Positions 1 to 11,599 of a stretch of DNA of 64,000 nucleotides are shown piece after piece. How positions within the stretch are numbered: the first letter of the stretch is position 1; the number at the start of each line of letters is the position of its first letter. Under the pieces are notes generated by a model, which saw only the letters and a list, made by a program, of their open reading frames with translations, was not told where the DNA came from and did no database searches. Source of the DNA: Margaritifera margaritifera (lineage: Eukaryota; Mollusca; Bivalvia; Unionida; Margaritiferidae); assembly GCA_029931535.1 (NCBI GenBank), contig JAQPZY010001448.1, positions 992,001 through 1,056,000 on the forward strand, read 5' to 3'. A program made the translations under genes and the position numbers.

Positions 1-1982
1 ATCTGTCACATAATGACTTCCCCTTTGAGGCACTAAATACCCTGTGACCTTAAAAATGAGGACTTTAAATATCACATTTGTAAAAAAAATTCACTCTTTC
101 ACCTAGCAAGATTTTTCTTTCTTTTTGTTGCGTAATGATACAAATTGTCCTGCTGGGGAGGAGGGTGGCGTGTTCTTGCTTTCAAAAAACAAATCCCTTC
201 TAGTTTTGTTTCAAGCCATGAAATCTTTTGAAAGGTATTATTTTGAAATATAACTGGTCATATAAGGACAAACTCCTAAGTCAAATAGGGGCTTTACATG
301 GTTGTACATCCCTGGAGACTTTTTTTTCAAGGACTTCGAAAAGTTTTCAAGGAGTATTTTGAATTACATAAATCAAACCTCTCCATGTTATTTTGTTAAC
401 TACCAATGTTGTGTGTCATTTTGATCCACCCAATTTTATTCTGTTTTATTTTTTTAATTCATTTTTTGGAAAAAATATGTAAATTACATTTTGAATTTAA
501 AAAGTGATATATTTTATTCAGTTTAAATGTGTTGCATTCTCTCAGATAAATTCAAGGACTTTTTGGCACAATTGACCAAGTTTTTGACAATTTCAAGGGT
601 TTTTCAAGGTTGTATGAACCATGGCTAGAACTCGGTTAAATTTGGGCCCTCAAAAAATTAAAAGTAAACTTAACCTAAATATTTTCAATGTAAACTCTTG
701 TATTAAATATTGTTACAATTCACAAAGTCTTTCAAAGGTTATTGAGCCGTAACAGAATTCATGATACAAAGGTACTGCCAAATCCAACAAGGGCCATACA
801 ATAAAATTTTTGGTAAATGGGGCAAAATCTAATTTTACATATATTCATTAATATAATGGTGCTAACTTAATTTGTCCAATCCATGAAGTCCATCAATGGA
901 CTTAGATCATACCGGTATTACAAAAGCAAACTTCTCAGTCATGCAGGGGTCATGACCCATTAAAATGTTCACAGAAATAGGTGAAAATTGAACTTAAATC
1001 TTTTTAAAATAAAGTCTTCTTTCTTAATTTGGTTCTAATCCATAAGTTCTTTTAAACTTGATGAATAGGAGGAATGAAATCTGTGATGGTCGGGGATGTG
1101 ATGAATGAACAAATAGTTACACCCATCCCCCCCCCCCCCCCCAATATACAGTAAGGAGTCTCAAAATAAGCTTAGCATTTCATTCTGGCAAGCTTTAGAA
1201 TTTTGCTTTCATTGGCTTCACTCTTTTTTTTTTCTTTCTCCTAAACACTGCAGAACATCCCTGGCAAGACGGTCGGTTGTCCCAAGGTATGTGGAGACAA
1301 AACTGTCTTCCTGGAAGACAATTTAATTTTACTTCATGCAATGTCATGCTAAGATGTTCAGTCAAACCTTCTGTCAAGATCATCTCTGTTAAGTGATCCC
1401 CTGTCTTAATCAACTATCATTTCATGGTCCTGTACACCTGTTTAGTGTACAAATAAATCCCCAATAAAAACCACCTCTCTTAGGAGAACATTTGTCTGTT
1501 GTCTAAGGGGTGATGGTTAGGACAATGTGATTGTAATTGCAAGTGATACATGTTGAACTGATAAACGGTCCTATGGCATTCAAGTGGGTAATGGAGCAAT
1601 TTTTGCAGAGCATCTAATACTTGGAAATGAGAATGACATCAAAGCAGTAACTGCTGGAGTTCAGTGAGAACAAAAGTCCTTATAAACAGGAAATGATGTT
1701 TCAGCATTTTGCAGCAATTGTAAAACAACATGATGTTACCTGATTGATGATTGCTTTGAACCATAGGTCTCGTGGCATGATCTAAAAATGATATGCAATG
1801 TTACCTTATATATATACTGGTTGTTACATGAAAACAGACATTAAAATGAGTATAGAGGACTAAATACATAAATCAGCAATCCATGTAATTTGTGACAGAT
1901 TCAGTCATGTATTCCTTTTTAAAAAAGATGATACGAGGAGATTTGTACTCCAGGTCTTTTTATGTGGAAAACTCAGAGTTGG
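1..1982. other. AT-rich intergenic or intronic DNA
   Basis: No gene is recognisable. The stretch holds A and T homopolymers and a run of about 16 C near 1127-1142. Around 300-620 the words caaggact and tttcaagg recur several times, which suggests a decayed dispersed repeat. The short open frames have no coding character. Confidence 0.6.
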
Positions 1983-3580
1983 GTTCTTGATGTTGGTGCC
2001 ATAAATCTGCTATGGTAGGCCCATGGTCAAACAAGTCATTGTTTTGACATAGGTACATTAAATCTGCAATGATAAGCCAATGCTCAAACAAGTGTGCTTT
2101 TTGATGTAGATAACATAAATCGGTTATGATAGGTCCATGGTCAAACAAGTCTGCATTTTGACATCAGTACTGTAAATCTGCTATGATAGGCCCATACTCA
2201 AACAAGTCAGTTTCTTTATATAGGTATTGTAAATCTGCTATGATAGGCCAATGCTCAAAACAAGTCAGTTTCTTGATATAGGTATTGTAAATCTGCTATG
2301 ATAGGCCAATGCTCAAAACAAGTCAGTTTCTTGATATAGGTATTGTAAATCTGCTATGATAGGCCAATGCTCAAAACAAGTCAGTTTCTTGATATAGGTA
2401 TTGTAAATCTGCTATGATAGGCCAATGCTCAAGCAAGTCAGTTTCTTGATATAGGTATTGTAAATCTGCTATGATAGGCCAATGCTCAAGCAAGTCAGTT
2501 TCTTGATATAGGTATTGTAAATCTGCTATGATAGGCCAATGCTCAAAACAAGTCAGTTTCTTGATATAGGTATTGTAAATCTGCTATGATAGGTCCATGC
2601 TCAAATAAGTCAGTTTCTTGATATAGGTATTGTAAATCTGCTATGATAGGCCAATGCTCAAACAAGTCAGTTTCTTGATATAGGTATTGTAAATCTGCTA
2701 TGATAGGTCCATGCTCAAACAAGTCAGTTTCTTGATATAGGTATTGTAAATCTGCTATGATAGGCCAATGCTCAAACAAGTCAGTTTCTTGATATAGGTA
2801 TTGTAAATCTGCTATGATAGGTGCATGCTCAAACAAGTCAGTTTCTTAATATAGATATTGTAAATCTACTATGATAGGTCCATGCTTGATATAGGTATTG
2901 TAAATCTACTATGATAGGCCAATGCTCAAACAAGTCAGTTTCTTGATATCGGTATTGTAAATCTGCTATGATAGGCCCATGCTCAAACAAGTCAGTTTCT
3001 TAATATAGATATTGTAAATCTACTATGATAGGTCCATGCTTGATATAGGTATTGTAAATCTACTATGATAGGCCAATGCTCAAACAAGTCAGTTTCTTGA
3101 TATCGGTATTGTAAATCTGCTATGATAGGCCCATGCTCAAACAAGTCAGTTTCTTAATATAGATATTGTAAATCTACTATGATAGGTCCATGCTTGATAT
3201 AGGTATTGTAAATCTACTATGATAGGCCAATGCTCAAACAAGTCAGTTTCTTGATATCGGTATTGTAAATCTGCTATGATAGGCCCATGCTCAAACAAGT
3301 CAGTTTCTTGATATAGGTATTGTAAATTTATGATCGGCCCATGCTCAAACAAGTCAGTTTCTTGATATAGGTATTGTAAATATATGATCGGCCCATGCTC
3401 AAACAAGTCAGTTTCTTGATATAGGTATTGTAAATATATGATCGGCCCATGCTCAAACAAGTCAGTTTCTTGATATAGGTATTGTAAATTTATGATAGGC
3501 TCATGCTCAAACAAGTCAGTTTCTTGATATACCTAGGTATTGTAAATCTGCTATCATGATATGCCCATACTGAAACAAGA
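1983..3580. repeat. 57-bp minisatellite with nested higher-order repeat
   Basis: About 28 head-to-tail units of 57 bp carry the words ctgctatgataggccaatg and gtcagtttcttgatatagg. Some units have one extra A (58 bp), and units near 3310-3500 are 54 bp. Because 57 and 54 are multiples of three, the minus strand stays open in stretches such as 2543-2836 and 3146-3514 and reads as a 19-residue repeat containing DLQYLYQETDLFEH. Units at the left edge are the most diverged. Between 2845 and about 3306 a 154-bp block occurs three times. The repeat stops where the foldback element at 3581 begins. Confidence 0.93.
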
Positions 3581-4706
3581 GTACCATAAACCAGGGCTCA
3601 GGAAAAAATTTCCAAAGCACTCGTTCCAGAGATGAGTAAGTTGCAAGAGTTACTCATCCATGTCCTCATTACATTTGTGCAGCTTTATTCATACATTGTC
3701 ATGCCAAAGTAAAGATGCCAGCAGATATTTATTTAAGTATGTAATTACTTTTCACAAGAAAAATGTCAGTAACTTGCATTTGAAAGAAGAACTCCAACCA
3801 TCTCAATTTCCACTAACTTTCGTACTAAATGATCCATTTTGGTCAAACCTCCAATCTAGACAGCTGTACATGGGTGCCACAAAAAGGAAGATTGCTGATT
3901 AGCCAAAAGAATTGGGGCATTTCTAGGTCACTACCCCAACTAGATTTCGACCAATCAGCTGTTGTCTCAACATATCTGCTTTATAAATAGATTACAACAG
4001 CATGCATTGTGTAAAAGCTGGTGGGAATCGACTGATACAGTTTTTTAAATACTCATTTCAAATGTAAGTTGGCAACACCGTTCTTGTGAAAAGTAATTAC
4101 ATACTTATAGAAATATCTGCTGGCATCTTCCCTTTGGCATCATGACAATGTATCAATAAAGCTTCAGTCTTGAAAATACCGGTTACCTGCAGCAACTGTA
4201 ACATTGCCTGACCAGATGAAAAATCACTCAATTCTGGACTGTCTCTGCCTCTTAACTTCTCAGAGGTCCGACTCATAAAGATGTGTGATGCCTCGTTGAA
4301 AGGGAAACTTTCTCCGCATCAAAATGATGCCTTAATTACTTAAAAGTGGCACTGTAAATGCTAGGGCTAGGTGTGAAACTGCAACATAATATGTTCATAA
4401 TATTTACCCATTTTAGTATCAAGCTTATAATGTAAAAGAAAACGAGGTCATTCCTTTATAACATGTTCTAGACTGACAATAGTGGGCAAATTAGAAAAAG
4501 GTTATTTATAATTGATGTACACCAAATGTTAAGCGATGTTGAAATTATACGCTTTTTAAGGGCAGAAAATACACCTAGATTTATTCTCAAGGTGCATCTG
4601 CTCAGCTCAGGGACGAGCACGTAGTAAAGTTTTTCTTGACCCAGCCAAATTTTACCCAGTCAGGACAAGTGAACAAGTGGTTTTCCTGAACCCTGATAAA
4701 TGGTAC
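3581..4706. mobile_element. Putative terminal-inverted-repeat element, 1.1 kb
   Basis: The left end (gtaccat, then cagggctcaggaaaa) is matched in reverse complement at 4667-4706 (gtaccat, then cagggttcaggaaaa), giving imperfect inverted ends of about 30 bp. The left end abuts the minisatellite. No transposase frame is inside, so it would be non-autonomous. It contains the separate foldback at 3681-4164. No convincing target-site duplication was found, so two unrelated copies of one dispersed repeat in opposite orientation remain possible. Confidence 0.4.
3681..4164. repeat. Foldback (imperfect palindrome) with central hairpin
   Basis: The left arm 3681-3785 pairs with the right arm 4056-4164. 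Shared words include gatgccagcagatattt and aagtatgtaattactttt. The centre is near 3923. A second inverted pair (gctgatt at 3894, aatcagc at 3953, with ttgggg/ccccaa inside) lies on the same axis, so the whole 484 bp can fold into one long stem with a loosely paired middle. Confidence 0.75.
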
Positions 4707-4834
4707 ATCATATGCACACTCCATGTTAAATAGTTCTGTATCTGGGTACTAAAGTACACTGAAGCAATTACCTGCAGTAATTTAATTTTTATGGTTAAAT
4801 TCGATAACAAACCAGACATACCTTAGTTATACGA

Positions 4835-5155
4835 GTTACTATTTTCTATTAAAGTAATAACTTATAGATATTTGATTTGGTATAACTAAACAGCATTTGA
4901 CTGCAAGGTTTACAGAGGCAACTGGCAATCATTTTTTGTGAGGCTCAGACGGGTTCCTTAATTCGTAATCACTTCATAATAAAATGTAAAACTTGGTTCC
5001 AGTGTTACAATAGGTCTCAAATCAGTCCAAGAATAACACTGCAAAAATGAAGACCGTTTGCCATTGTAACACTTCGTAGAGACTATCAAACGCTGTTTAG
5101 TAGCACTAAACATAGTATCTACAAGTTTTTCCTAGAGAATAGAAAATAGTAACCT
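4835..5155. mobile_element. Foldback MITE-like element, about 320 bp
   Basis: The word gttactattttctatt at the left end recurs in reverse complement at the right end. The match continues inward for about 100 bp with gaps (for example aactaaacagcatttga on the left against actaaacagcgtttga on the right). It has no coding capacity. A target-site duplication is not clear. It is separate in sequence from the foldback at 3681. Confidence 0.5.
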
Positions 5156-5239
5156 ATCTGATTGATGTCTTATTACTCAAACATTACCATATGAATGAAA
5201 TTATCATGAAAAAATGCCAGTATTTGCTATTCTCCTGTG

Positions 5240-5859
5240 TACATTAATAGGGCATGCCTGACTATGGACAGCATTGACTGACTGGTCACAGAACAGTGGC
5301 CTTGAACATGACCCTTTGACCCTAAAAACCCCATGCCCCAAATGCAAACCATTCATGAAGTTTGATGAAAGAAGATGGGTGTAGAACACAATTTATAATT
5401 TGGAAACAAATTTTCATTATTTGTGTCTTTGTACCCTTCAGCTTTAAGCTGTCTAGCTCAGTATATGTTATTTCGTTCCCATAACAGCAAAGCCATCCTC
5501 AAGGTTTTGTACCATCACCTGGTTTCAAATTACATATATTTTAGAGAAACTGTTTCTGTATTCCCTGACCTTTTGACCACCAAAGCAATCATTATTTCGT
5601 TACACAAGTAATTATAACTGGACTTTTGACCCAAAGATCAATAGTAGTTTTTACTGCAAGCCAAACACAATGTTCAAGGTGCATGATCTAAAACTAAACC
5701 TACTGTGTGGAAACCATTTGTTTTTATTCGAGTCATTGTGACCTTGACCGATGACAGATGACCTTTATACCCCAAAACAATCAGTTTCTTTCTAACCTCC
5801 AGTGCAAACTATTAAAACAATTTGATTTGGTCAAGGTATGTGATCAAGACCTCAAATAG
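5240..5859. repeat. Degenerate TGACC-motif dispersed repeat, copy 1
   Basis: Several diverged blocks each carry a TGACCTTTGACC-like core (about 5306, 5566, 5741 and 5760) followed by ccccaaa and a word like gcaaaccatt. The same layout recurs at 53165-53935. Such paired TGACC words are also the complement of nuclear-receptor half-sites (AGGTCA), but here they look like part of an interspersed repeat. Confidence 0.55.
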
Positions 5860-5990
5860 AGTGCATACCCTCCCAGTGTCCACTGACAGTGTACACATTC
5901 AATTCAAGTGTATTGATTTCCACGGAACATTATGATAATGTACCATGAGAGCGAATCTTGGACTTTCTAAAGGAATGTGGTTTATATAAA
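5860..5990 (+). pseudogene. Decayed copy of the exon found at 47405
   Basis: After an AG at 5858-5859 the sequence aligns with the start of the exon at 47405 in the same phase: agtgcatacc against agtacatacc, then ccagtgtccactgac in both. The tails also match (aatcttggac, then tggtttatat). This copy lacks about 45 bp in the middle and carries an in-frame stop and frame damage, so it cannot encode the same peptide. It follows directly on the TGACC repeat. A processed or segmental duplicate, or a fragment of an unrecognised mobile element, are both possible. Confidence 0.5.
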
Positions 5991-6077
5991 AAAAATTGTC
6001 TCAATACTTTAAGGATTTTATATTTTTTTACCATTTTGTTGTATTTTATATACATTTTACAGAATTAACATCATTAC

Positions 6078-6304
6078 TGGGGCTCCGGGTTTCCGATGGT
6101 CCAAGGTGCTTGCCTTTACAGATCATTCATAGATCTCACCTCTGTCCACATAAGTTTGAGTCTCAGCTCGACCAATGTGGGTATGTGAGAGAGCTTGCCA
6201 GTAGCTTCCCATGGGTCTGTGGTTCTTCCCAGGTTCTTCCTCCACCAAATATACTGGCCGCCATGTATAGCCCATCATGTACTGAAAAATGCTGTTAACC
6301 CAAC
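6078..6304 (+). mobile_element. tRNA-headed SINE, family 1, older copy
   Basis: The head resembles a Leu/Ser-type tRNA. It is followed by a body with agcttgccagtagcttccc and ggttcttcctccaccaaat and ends in ttaacccaacaac. The 11-bp words aacatcattac at 6067-6077 and 6305-6315 are a target-site duplication. The internal promoter boxes are more diverged than in the copy at 6401. Confidence 0.85.
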
Positions 6305-6400
6305 AACATCATTACCATTTATGTTTATATTGTAGTACTTCATGTTTATGTCTGTTTGGAAGAGTTTATTTGCCTAAAGTTTTTTGTACAATTCTTTATA

Positions 6401-6653
6401 CAGGGGCCCCAGGTGGCCGAGTGGTCTAAGGCGCTCGCCTTTACCGATCACTACCATCTCACCTCTGTCTGTGCGGGTTCGAGTCTTGGACTCAGCCAAT
6501 GTGGTTATGTGAGAAAGCTTGCCAGTAGCTTCCCGTGGGTTGGTGGTTCTTCCCAGGATTTTTTCCAGGTTCTTCCTCCACCAGATATACTGGCTGCCAT
6601 GTATAGCCTATCATGTGCTGAAAAATGGCCTTAAACCCATAAAACCAAACCAA
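6401..6653 (+). mobile_element. tRNA-headed SINE, family 1, well-preserved copy
   Basis: A good A box (tggccgagtgg) and B box (ggttcgagtct) lie in a tRNA-Leu/Ser-like head. They are followed by the family body and an A-rich tail (aaaccaaaccaaac). A perfect 13-bp target-site duplication, acaattctttata, flanks it at 6388-6400 and 6654-6666. The intact duplication and boxes point to fairly recent retrotransposition by a LINE partner. The short open frames across it are incidental. Confidence 0.93.
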
Positions 6654-6820
6654 ACAATTCTTTATATTTATATTGTTAGGACCTTACTTTTAATCAGCAC
6701 CATATAGCCAGTATTATGCCGACATTCCATTAAACCCTAAAACTGACATACTGATGGCCTTATGGCAGGCATCGAAAATGTTTAGTACATCAGTAATTGT
6801 ATTTGATTATACATTGTTTT

Positions 6821-8010
6821 CCCTAATAGTCCTATACAAACTTCATGTATAGGAATATCTAGCCCTAATAGTCCAATACAGACTCCATATATAGGAATAT
6901 CTAGCTCTAATAGTCCTATACAGACTTCATGCCTAGGAATATCTAGCTCTAATAGTCCTATAAAAACTTCATGTATAGGAATATCTAGCCCTAATAGTCT
7001 TATACAGACTTCATGAATAGGAATATCTAGCTCTAATAGTCCTATACAGACTTCATGTATAGGAATATCTAGCTCTAATAGTCCTATACAAACTTCATGT
7101 ATAGGAATATCTAGCCCTAATAGTCCTATACAGACTTCATGTATAGGAATATCTAGCTCTAATAGTCCTACACAGACTTCATGTATAGGAATGTCTAGCC
7201 CAAATAGTCCTACACAGACTTCATGTATAGGAATGTCTAGCCCAAATAGTCCTATACAGATTTCATGAATACTAATATCTAGCTCTAATAGTCCTATACA
7301 GACTTCATGTATAGGAATATCTAGCTCTAATAGTCCTATATAGACTTCATGTATAGGCATATCTAGCACTACTGGTAATAGTCCTATACAGACTTCATAT
7401 ATAGGAATATCTAGCTCTAATAGTCCAATACAGACTTCATATATAGGAATATCTAGCTTTAATAATCCTACACAGACTTCATGAATGGGAATATCTAGCT
7501 CTAATAGTCCTATACAGACTTCATATATAGGAATATCTAGCCCTAATAGTCCCATACAGACTTCATGTATAGGAAAATCTAGCTCTAATAGTCCTATACA
7601 GACTTCATGTATAGAAATATCTAGCCCCAATAGTCCTACACAGACTTCATCTATAGGAACATCTAGCCTCAATAGTCCTACACAGACTTCATGTATAGGA
7701 ATATCTAGCCCCAATAGTCCTACATAGACTTCATGTATAGGCATATCTAGCACTACCGGTAATGGTCCTATACAACCTTCATGTATAGGAATATCTAGCC
7801 CTAATAGTCCTATACAGACTTCATGTATAGGAATATCTAGCTCTAATAGTCCTACACACACTTCATGTATAGAAATATCTAGCTCTAATAGTCCTACACA
7901 GACTTCATGTATAGGAATATCTAGCACTACTGGTAATAGTCCTACACAGACTTCATGTATAGGAACATCTAGCCCCAATAGTCCTACACAGACTTCATGT
8001 ATAGGAATAC
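6821..8010. repeat. 42-bp minisatellite, array 1
   Basis: About 28 units of 42 bp (some 45 bp, with an extra codon-sized insert in the variant actactggtaatag) share the words cctatacagacttcatgtat and aggaatatctagc. The unit is a multiple of three and has no stop on the minus strand, so 6782-8029 reads as a 14-residue repeat, IPIHEVCIGLLELD, for 415 codons. Parts of the plus strand are open too. No signal sequence, splice site or non-repeat coding flank accompanies it, so it is called a repeat and not a gene. Confidence 0.95.
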
Positions 8011-8199
8011 CCTCATGAAAAACACTCAATCAGAAGAATTATGAAAAACACTCTCAATCAGAAGAATTAGGGTAAGGTCAGAAGAAAAGAAAAAAAATTT
8101 GCTTAGTGGTGCATGAAAAGTAGGTCACTGGCACCTGCTTTTAATAGCAATGAGTATTATCGCACAAGATAAATCCACTCATCAAGTTTGTATCCATGC
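8011..8199. repeat. Spacer duplicated with the minisatellite, copy 1
   Basis: This is non-minisatellite sequence starting cctcatgaaaaacactcaat. It holds a short internal repeat (aacactc, then aatcagaagaatta, twice). An almost identical block lies 1428 bp downstream at 9439-9627. It marks the unit of a segmental tandem duplication that took in array and flank together. Confidence 0.9.
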
Positions 8200-9438
8200 T
8201 ATAGGAATATCTAGCTCTAATAGTCATACACAGACTTCATGTATAGAAATATCTAGCTCTAATAGTCCTACACAGACTTCATGTATAGGAATGTCTAGCC
8301 CAAATAGTCCTACACAGACTTCATGTATAGGAATGTCTAGCCCAAATAGTCCTATACAGACTTCATGAATACTAATATCAAGCTCTAATAGTCCTATACA
8401 GAATTCATGTATAGGAATATCTAGCTTTAATAGTCCTATATAGACCTCATGTATAGGAATATCTAGCTCTAATAGTCCTATATAGACTTCATGTATAGGC
8501 ATATCTAGCACTACTGGTAATAGTCCTATACAGACTTCATATATAGGAATATCTAGCTCTAATAGTCCAATACAGACTTCATATATAGGAATATCTAGCT
8601 TTAATAATCCTACACAGACTTCATGAATGGGAATATCTAGATCTAATAGTCCTATACAGACTTCATGTATAGGAATATCTAGCTCTAATAGTCCTATATA
8701 GACTTCATGTATAGGCATATAAAACCCTAATAGTCCTATGCAGACTTCATGTATAGGAATATCTAGCCCTAATAGTCCCATACAGACTTCATGTATAGGA
8801 ATATCTAGCTCTAATAGTCCTATACAGACTTCATGTATAGGAATATCTAGCCCCAGTAGTCCTACAGACTTCATCTATAGGAACATCTAGCCTCAATAGT
8901 CCTACACAGACTTCATGTATAGGAATATCTAGCCCCAATAGTCCTACTTAAACTTCATGTATAGGCATATCTAGCACTACCGACAATGGTCCTATACAAA
9001 CTTCATGTATAGGAATATCTAGCCCTAATAGTCCTATACAGACTTCATGTATAGGAATATCTAGCTATAATAGTCCTACACAGACTTCATGTATAGGAAT
9101 ATCTAGCTCTAATAGTCCTACACAGACTTCATGTATAGAAATATCTAGCTCTAATAGTCCTACACAGACTTCATGTATAGAAATATCTAGCTCTAATAAT
9201 CCTACGCAGACTTCATGTATAGGAATATCTAGCTCTAATAGTCCTACACAGACTTCATGTATAGGAATGTCTAGCTCTAATAGTCCTACACAGACTTCAT
9301 GTATAGGAATGTCTAGCCCAAATAGTCCTACACAGACTTCATGTATTGGAACATCTAGCTCAAATAGTCCTACACAGACTTCATGTATAGGAACATCTAG
9401 CCCCAATAGTCCTACACAGACTTCATGTATAGGAATAT
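8200..9438. repeat. 42-bp minisatellite, array 2
   Basis: This is the second copy of the 42-bp array, with about 29 units. Blocks of variant units (the actactggtaatag variant followed by tccaatacag, then aataatcctac) appear in the same order as in array 1, which shows block duplication. Their offset is 1142 bp, against 1428 bp for the spacers, so the arrays have since changed length. Minus-strand open stretches lie at 8224-8874 and 9065-9457. Confidence 0.95.
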
Positions 9439-9627
9439 CCTCATGAAAAACACTCAATCAGAAGAATTATGAAAAACACTCTCAATCAGAAGAATTAGGG
9501 TAAGGTCAGAAGAAAAAAAAAAAAATTTGCTTAGTGGTGCATGAAAAGTAGGTCACTGGCACCTGCTTTTAATAGCAATGAGTATTATCACACAAGATAA
9601 ATCCACTCATCAAGCTTGTAGCCATGC
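9439..9627. repeat. Spacer duplicated with the minisatellite, copy 2
   Basis: This nearly matches 8011-8199, from cctcatgaaaaacactcaat to tccactcatcaagcttgta. Only scattered base changes and an A-run length change separate the two, so the duplication appears young compared with the arrays. Confidence 0.9.
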
Positions 9628-9850
9628 CAGCAATAGTGTCCAAAAAATACTGCAGTATGCAATAACTATGAAACAACTTGAACAGAAACAGGTCATTGTG
9701 ACCTATATTTGGTAGACTAAAGAGGAACTCTTCAAGATGGATGCATTCACTGCTTCAGTTTCACGAATGTACAATAAATAATTTCAGAGAGAATGCATCA
9801 GAAGTCATTCATTCATTCCTGAACAACATCTATACAAAATTCAGTGAATT

Positions 9851-10267
9851 AGTTGGTTTGTTTTAACATCCCTTTATCATCTTTTTCTGGCTATATCATG
9901 CAAAGGAAATGGGAGCGAAGTGCCTTTCCAAGAACACACCAAGGCAGGTAACTCAAGCTGCCCAGGGCAGGTATCGAACGTGCAACTCCTGTGTTATGCT
10001 CTACCAACTTGGCTGGGGCCCCGGGTGGACAAGTGGTGTAAGACGCTCACCTTTACAGCCCACTGACATCTCACCTCTGTCCGCATGGGTTTGAGTCTCG
10101 GCTCAGCCACCGTTGGAATGTGAGAAAGCTTGCCAGTAGCTTCCCGTGGGTTGGTGGTTCTTTCCCCACCAAATATAATGGCCACTAGGTATACCCTATC
10201 ATGTGCTGAAAAATGGTGTTTAACCCACAAAAACCACAACTAAAACAAACTTAGCTACTGTGGCTCC
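9851..10267 (-). mobile_element. tRNA-headed SINE, family 2, split by another SINE
   Basis: Read on the minus strand, the tRNA-like head starts ggagccacagtagct at 10267. It continues after the inserted family-1 SINE as aagttggtagagcata, with a B box cgttcgatacc, then the family body (tgttcttggaaaggcact) and a tail near 9851. The head is cut by the element at 10015-10247. Confidence 0.8.
10015..10247 (+). mobile_element. tRNA-headed SINE, family 1, nested
   Basis: It starts ggggccccgggtgg and shares the family-1 body (agaaagcttgccagtagctt) and the end ggtgtttaacccacaaaaac. The flanking words aacttggct and aacttagct form a 9-bp target-site duplication with one change. It lies inside the head of the minus-strand SINE at 9851-10267 and is therefore the younger insertion. 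Confidence 0.88.
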
Positions 10268-11599
10268 CTTATTTCTTGTCAGAGAAACTTTATCTTGAGT
10301 GTTCAAAATTCAAGTGTTTTAACTCTGCTGTTCAAAGGCAGCATATCTTCTTGAAATATACAATACTCTGAAAAAAAATGAATTCATGGTTCAATGAAAT
10401 TCAAAAGAAAAGATGAGACTCGCAGTGTACTTCCAGATTCAGCTTTTAATAAAACTGTTTATATTCCAAGGGAACACGAACACACTGAAAAATTAAAATG
10501 TAAAAATATACAAAATGAACACAACTTGTATGGAAGTTTTCAAACATAGTCAATCATGATTCACGATTTAAAAATAAAGAAGAAAATTAACTGAACTGAA
10601 CTGGAGTAAAACTGAATGGTGATCAAAGAACTGAAACACGGTTGCTTAAAACATGTAAAATGCTCACATTTTATTTTTGTGTTGTACTTGAGAAAATTTT
10701 AAAAATTGTGATTCAGACAGCTTTTCTCACATGTGTGAATTGCCAGAAGTCAATATAGTTGCAACCTGAATTAATGTATTTTTATGTACTTTATTGTACG
10801 CTCTAATTTTTCATGTAAATCATAATTCTTTTTTGGGTCTAATTCTTTGCACAGAACTTTTTTCTTATTAGAAAATTTGCATACTGTCCGATACTTTTGA
10901 AAATTAGAATTAATTTTTGTCTAATTATTTGTACAACTTTGCCAGGTTCCCTGCCAATCCTAAGCCTAGATAAAGTGGTAGGGTTGGGCATGGGACTAGT
11001 AACCCCATCCAGTAATCTCCCCTAGCTACAGACACGGCAACGAGGGAAAATTAAATTGAAACCAGTGATAGGATCGAAGCTGACCAGGTAAAATTGATCC
11101 ATGATGAATTGGTACCAAAGCCAAATGGAGGTCTCTACCTCAACAGAGAAAGATCTCAAAAGCAGTGGCCTGACTTGGGAAACAGCACCAAGGGCAGCTG
11201 TTGACCGGCAGCTGTGGCACTCCCTCAACGTCATCTCAAGCTATTTGTACACATAAAGAAAATAATTAAAAGTGTATAGAAAATTACACACCTACATGTG
11301 TCTCACTTTTTTCTTATAACTGAATGCTTTTGATCCTCCTTATTTATGTTATTCAAATACACAACTTTCAGGTGTGCAAGATTTTCTTATGGTTCAACAT
11401 TCAAATTCGTACCAACAAAAAAAAAAAGAATGTCATACTGAAAAAAGGTTGCATTAATATCCAATAGTTACCTGTTTTTGGTGTGATTTTCTGTCAAGCA
11501 ACAGACTGAACATTGAAACTAAAAGCTTTTTAAATAATTTTGAATTATACAAAGTAATTTGTAATTAATGAAAAATACCAGGTGGTACAAAGTATCATC
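10268..11599. other. AT-rich non-coding DNA
   Basis: No gene or clear repeat was seen. The short open frames here lack coding character. Confidence 0.5.

Noticed and set aside
2543..2836. 97-codon minus-strand frame in the 57-bp array
   Set aside because: Pure product of a period divisible by three.
6401..6480. Functional tRNA-Leu or tRNA-Ser gene
   Set aside because: Good A and B boxes, but the acceptor stem does not close and a SINE body, tail and target duplication follow.
6782..8029. A 415-codon minus-strand frame as a repeat-protein gene
   Set aside because: The frame exists because the 42-bp unit has no stop; there is no non-repeat coding flank, signal peptide or splice context, and the other strand is partly open too.
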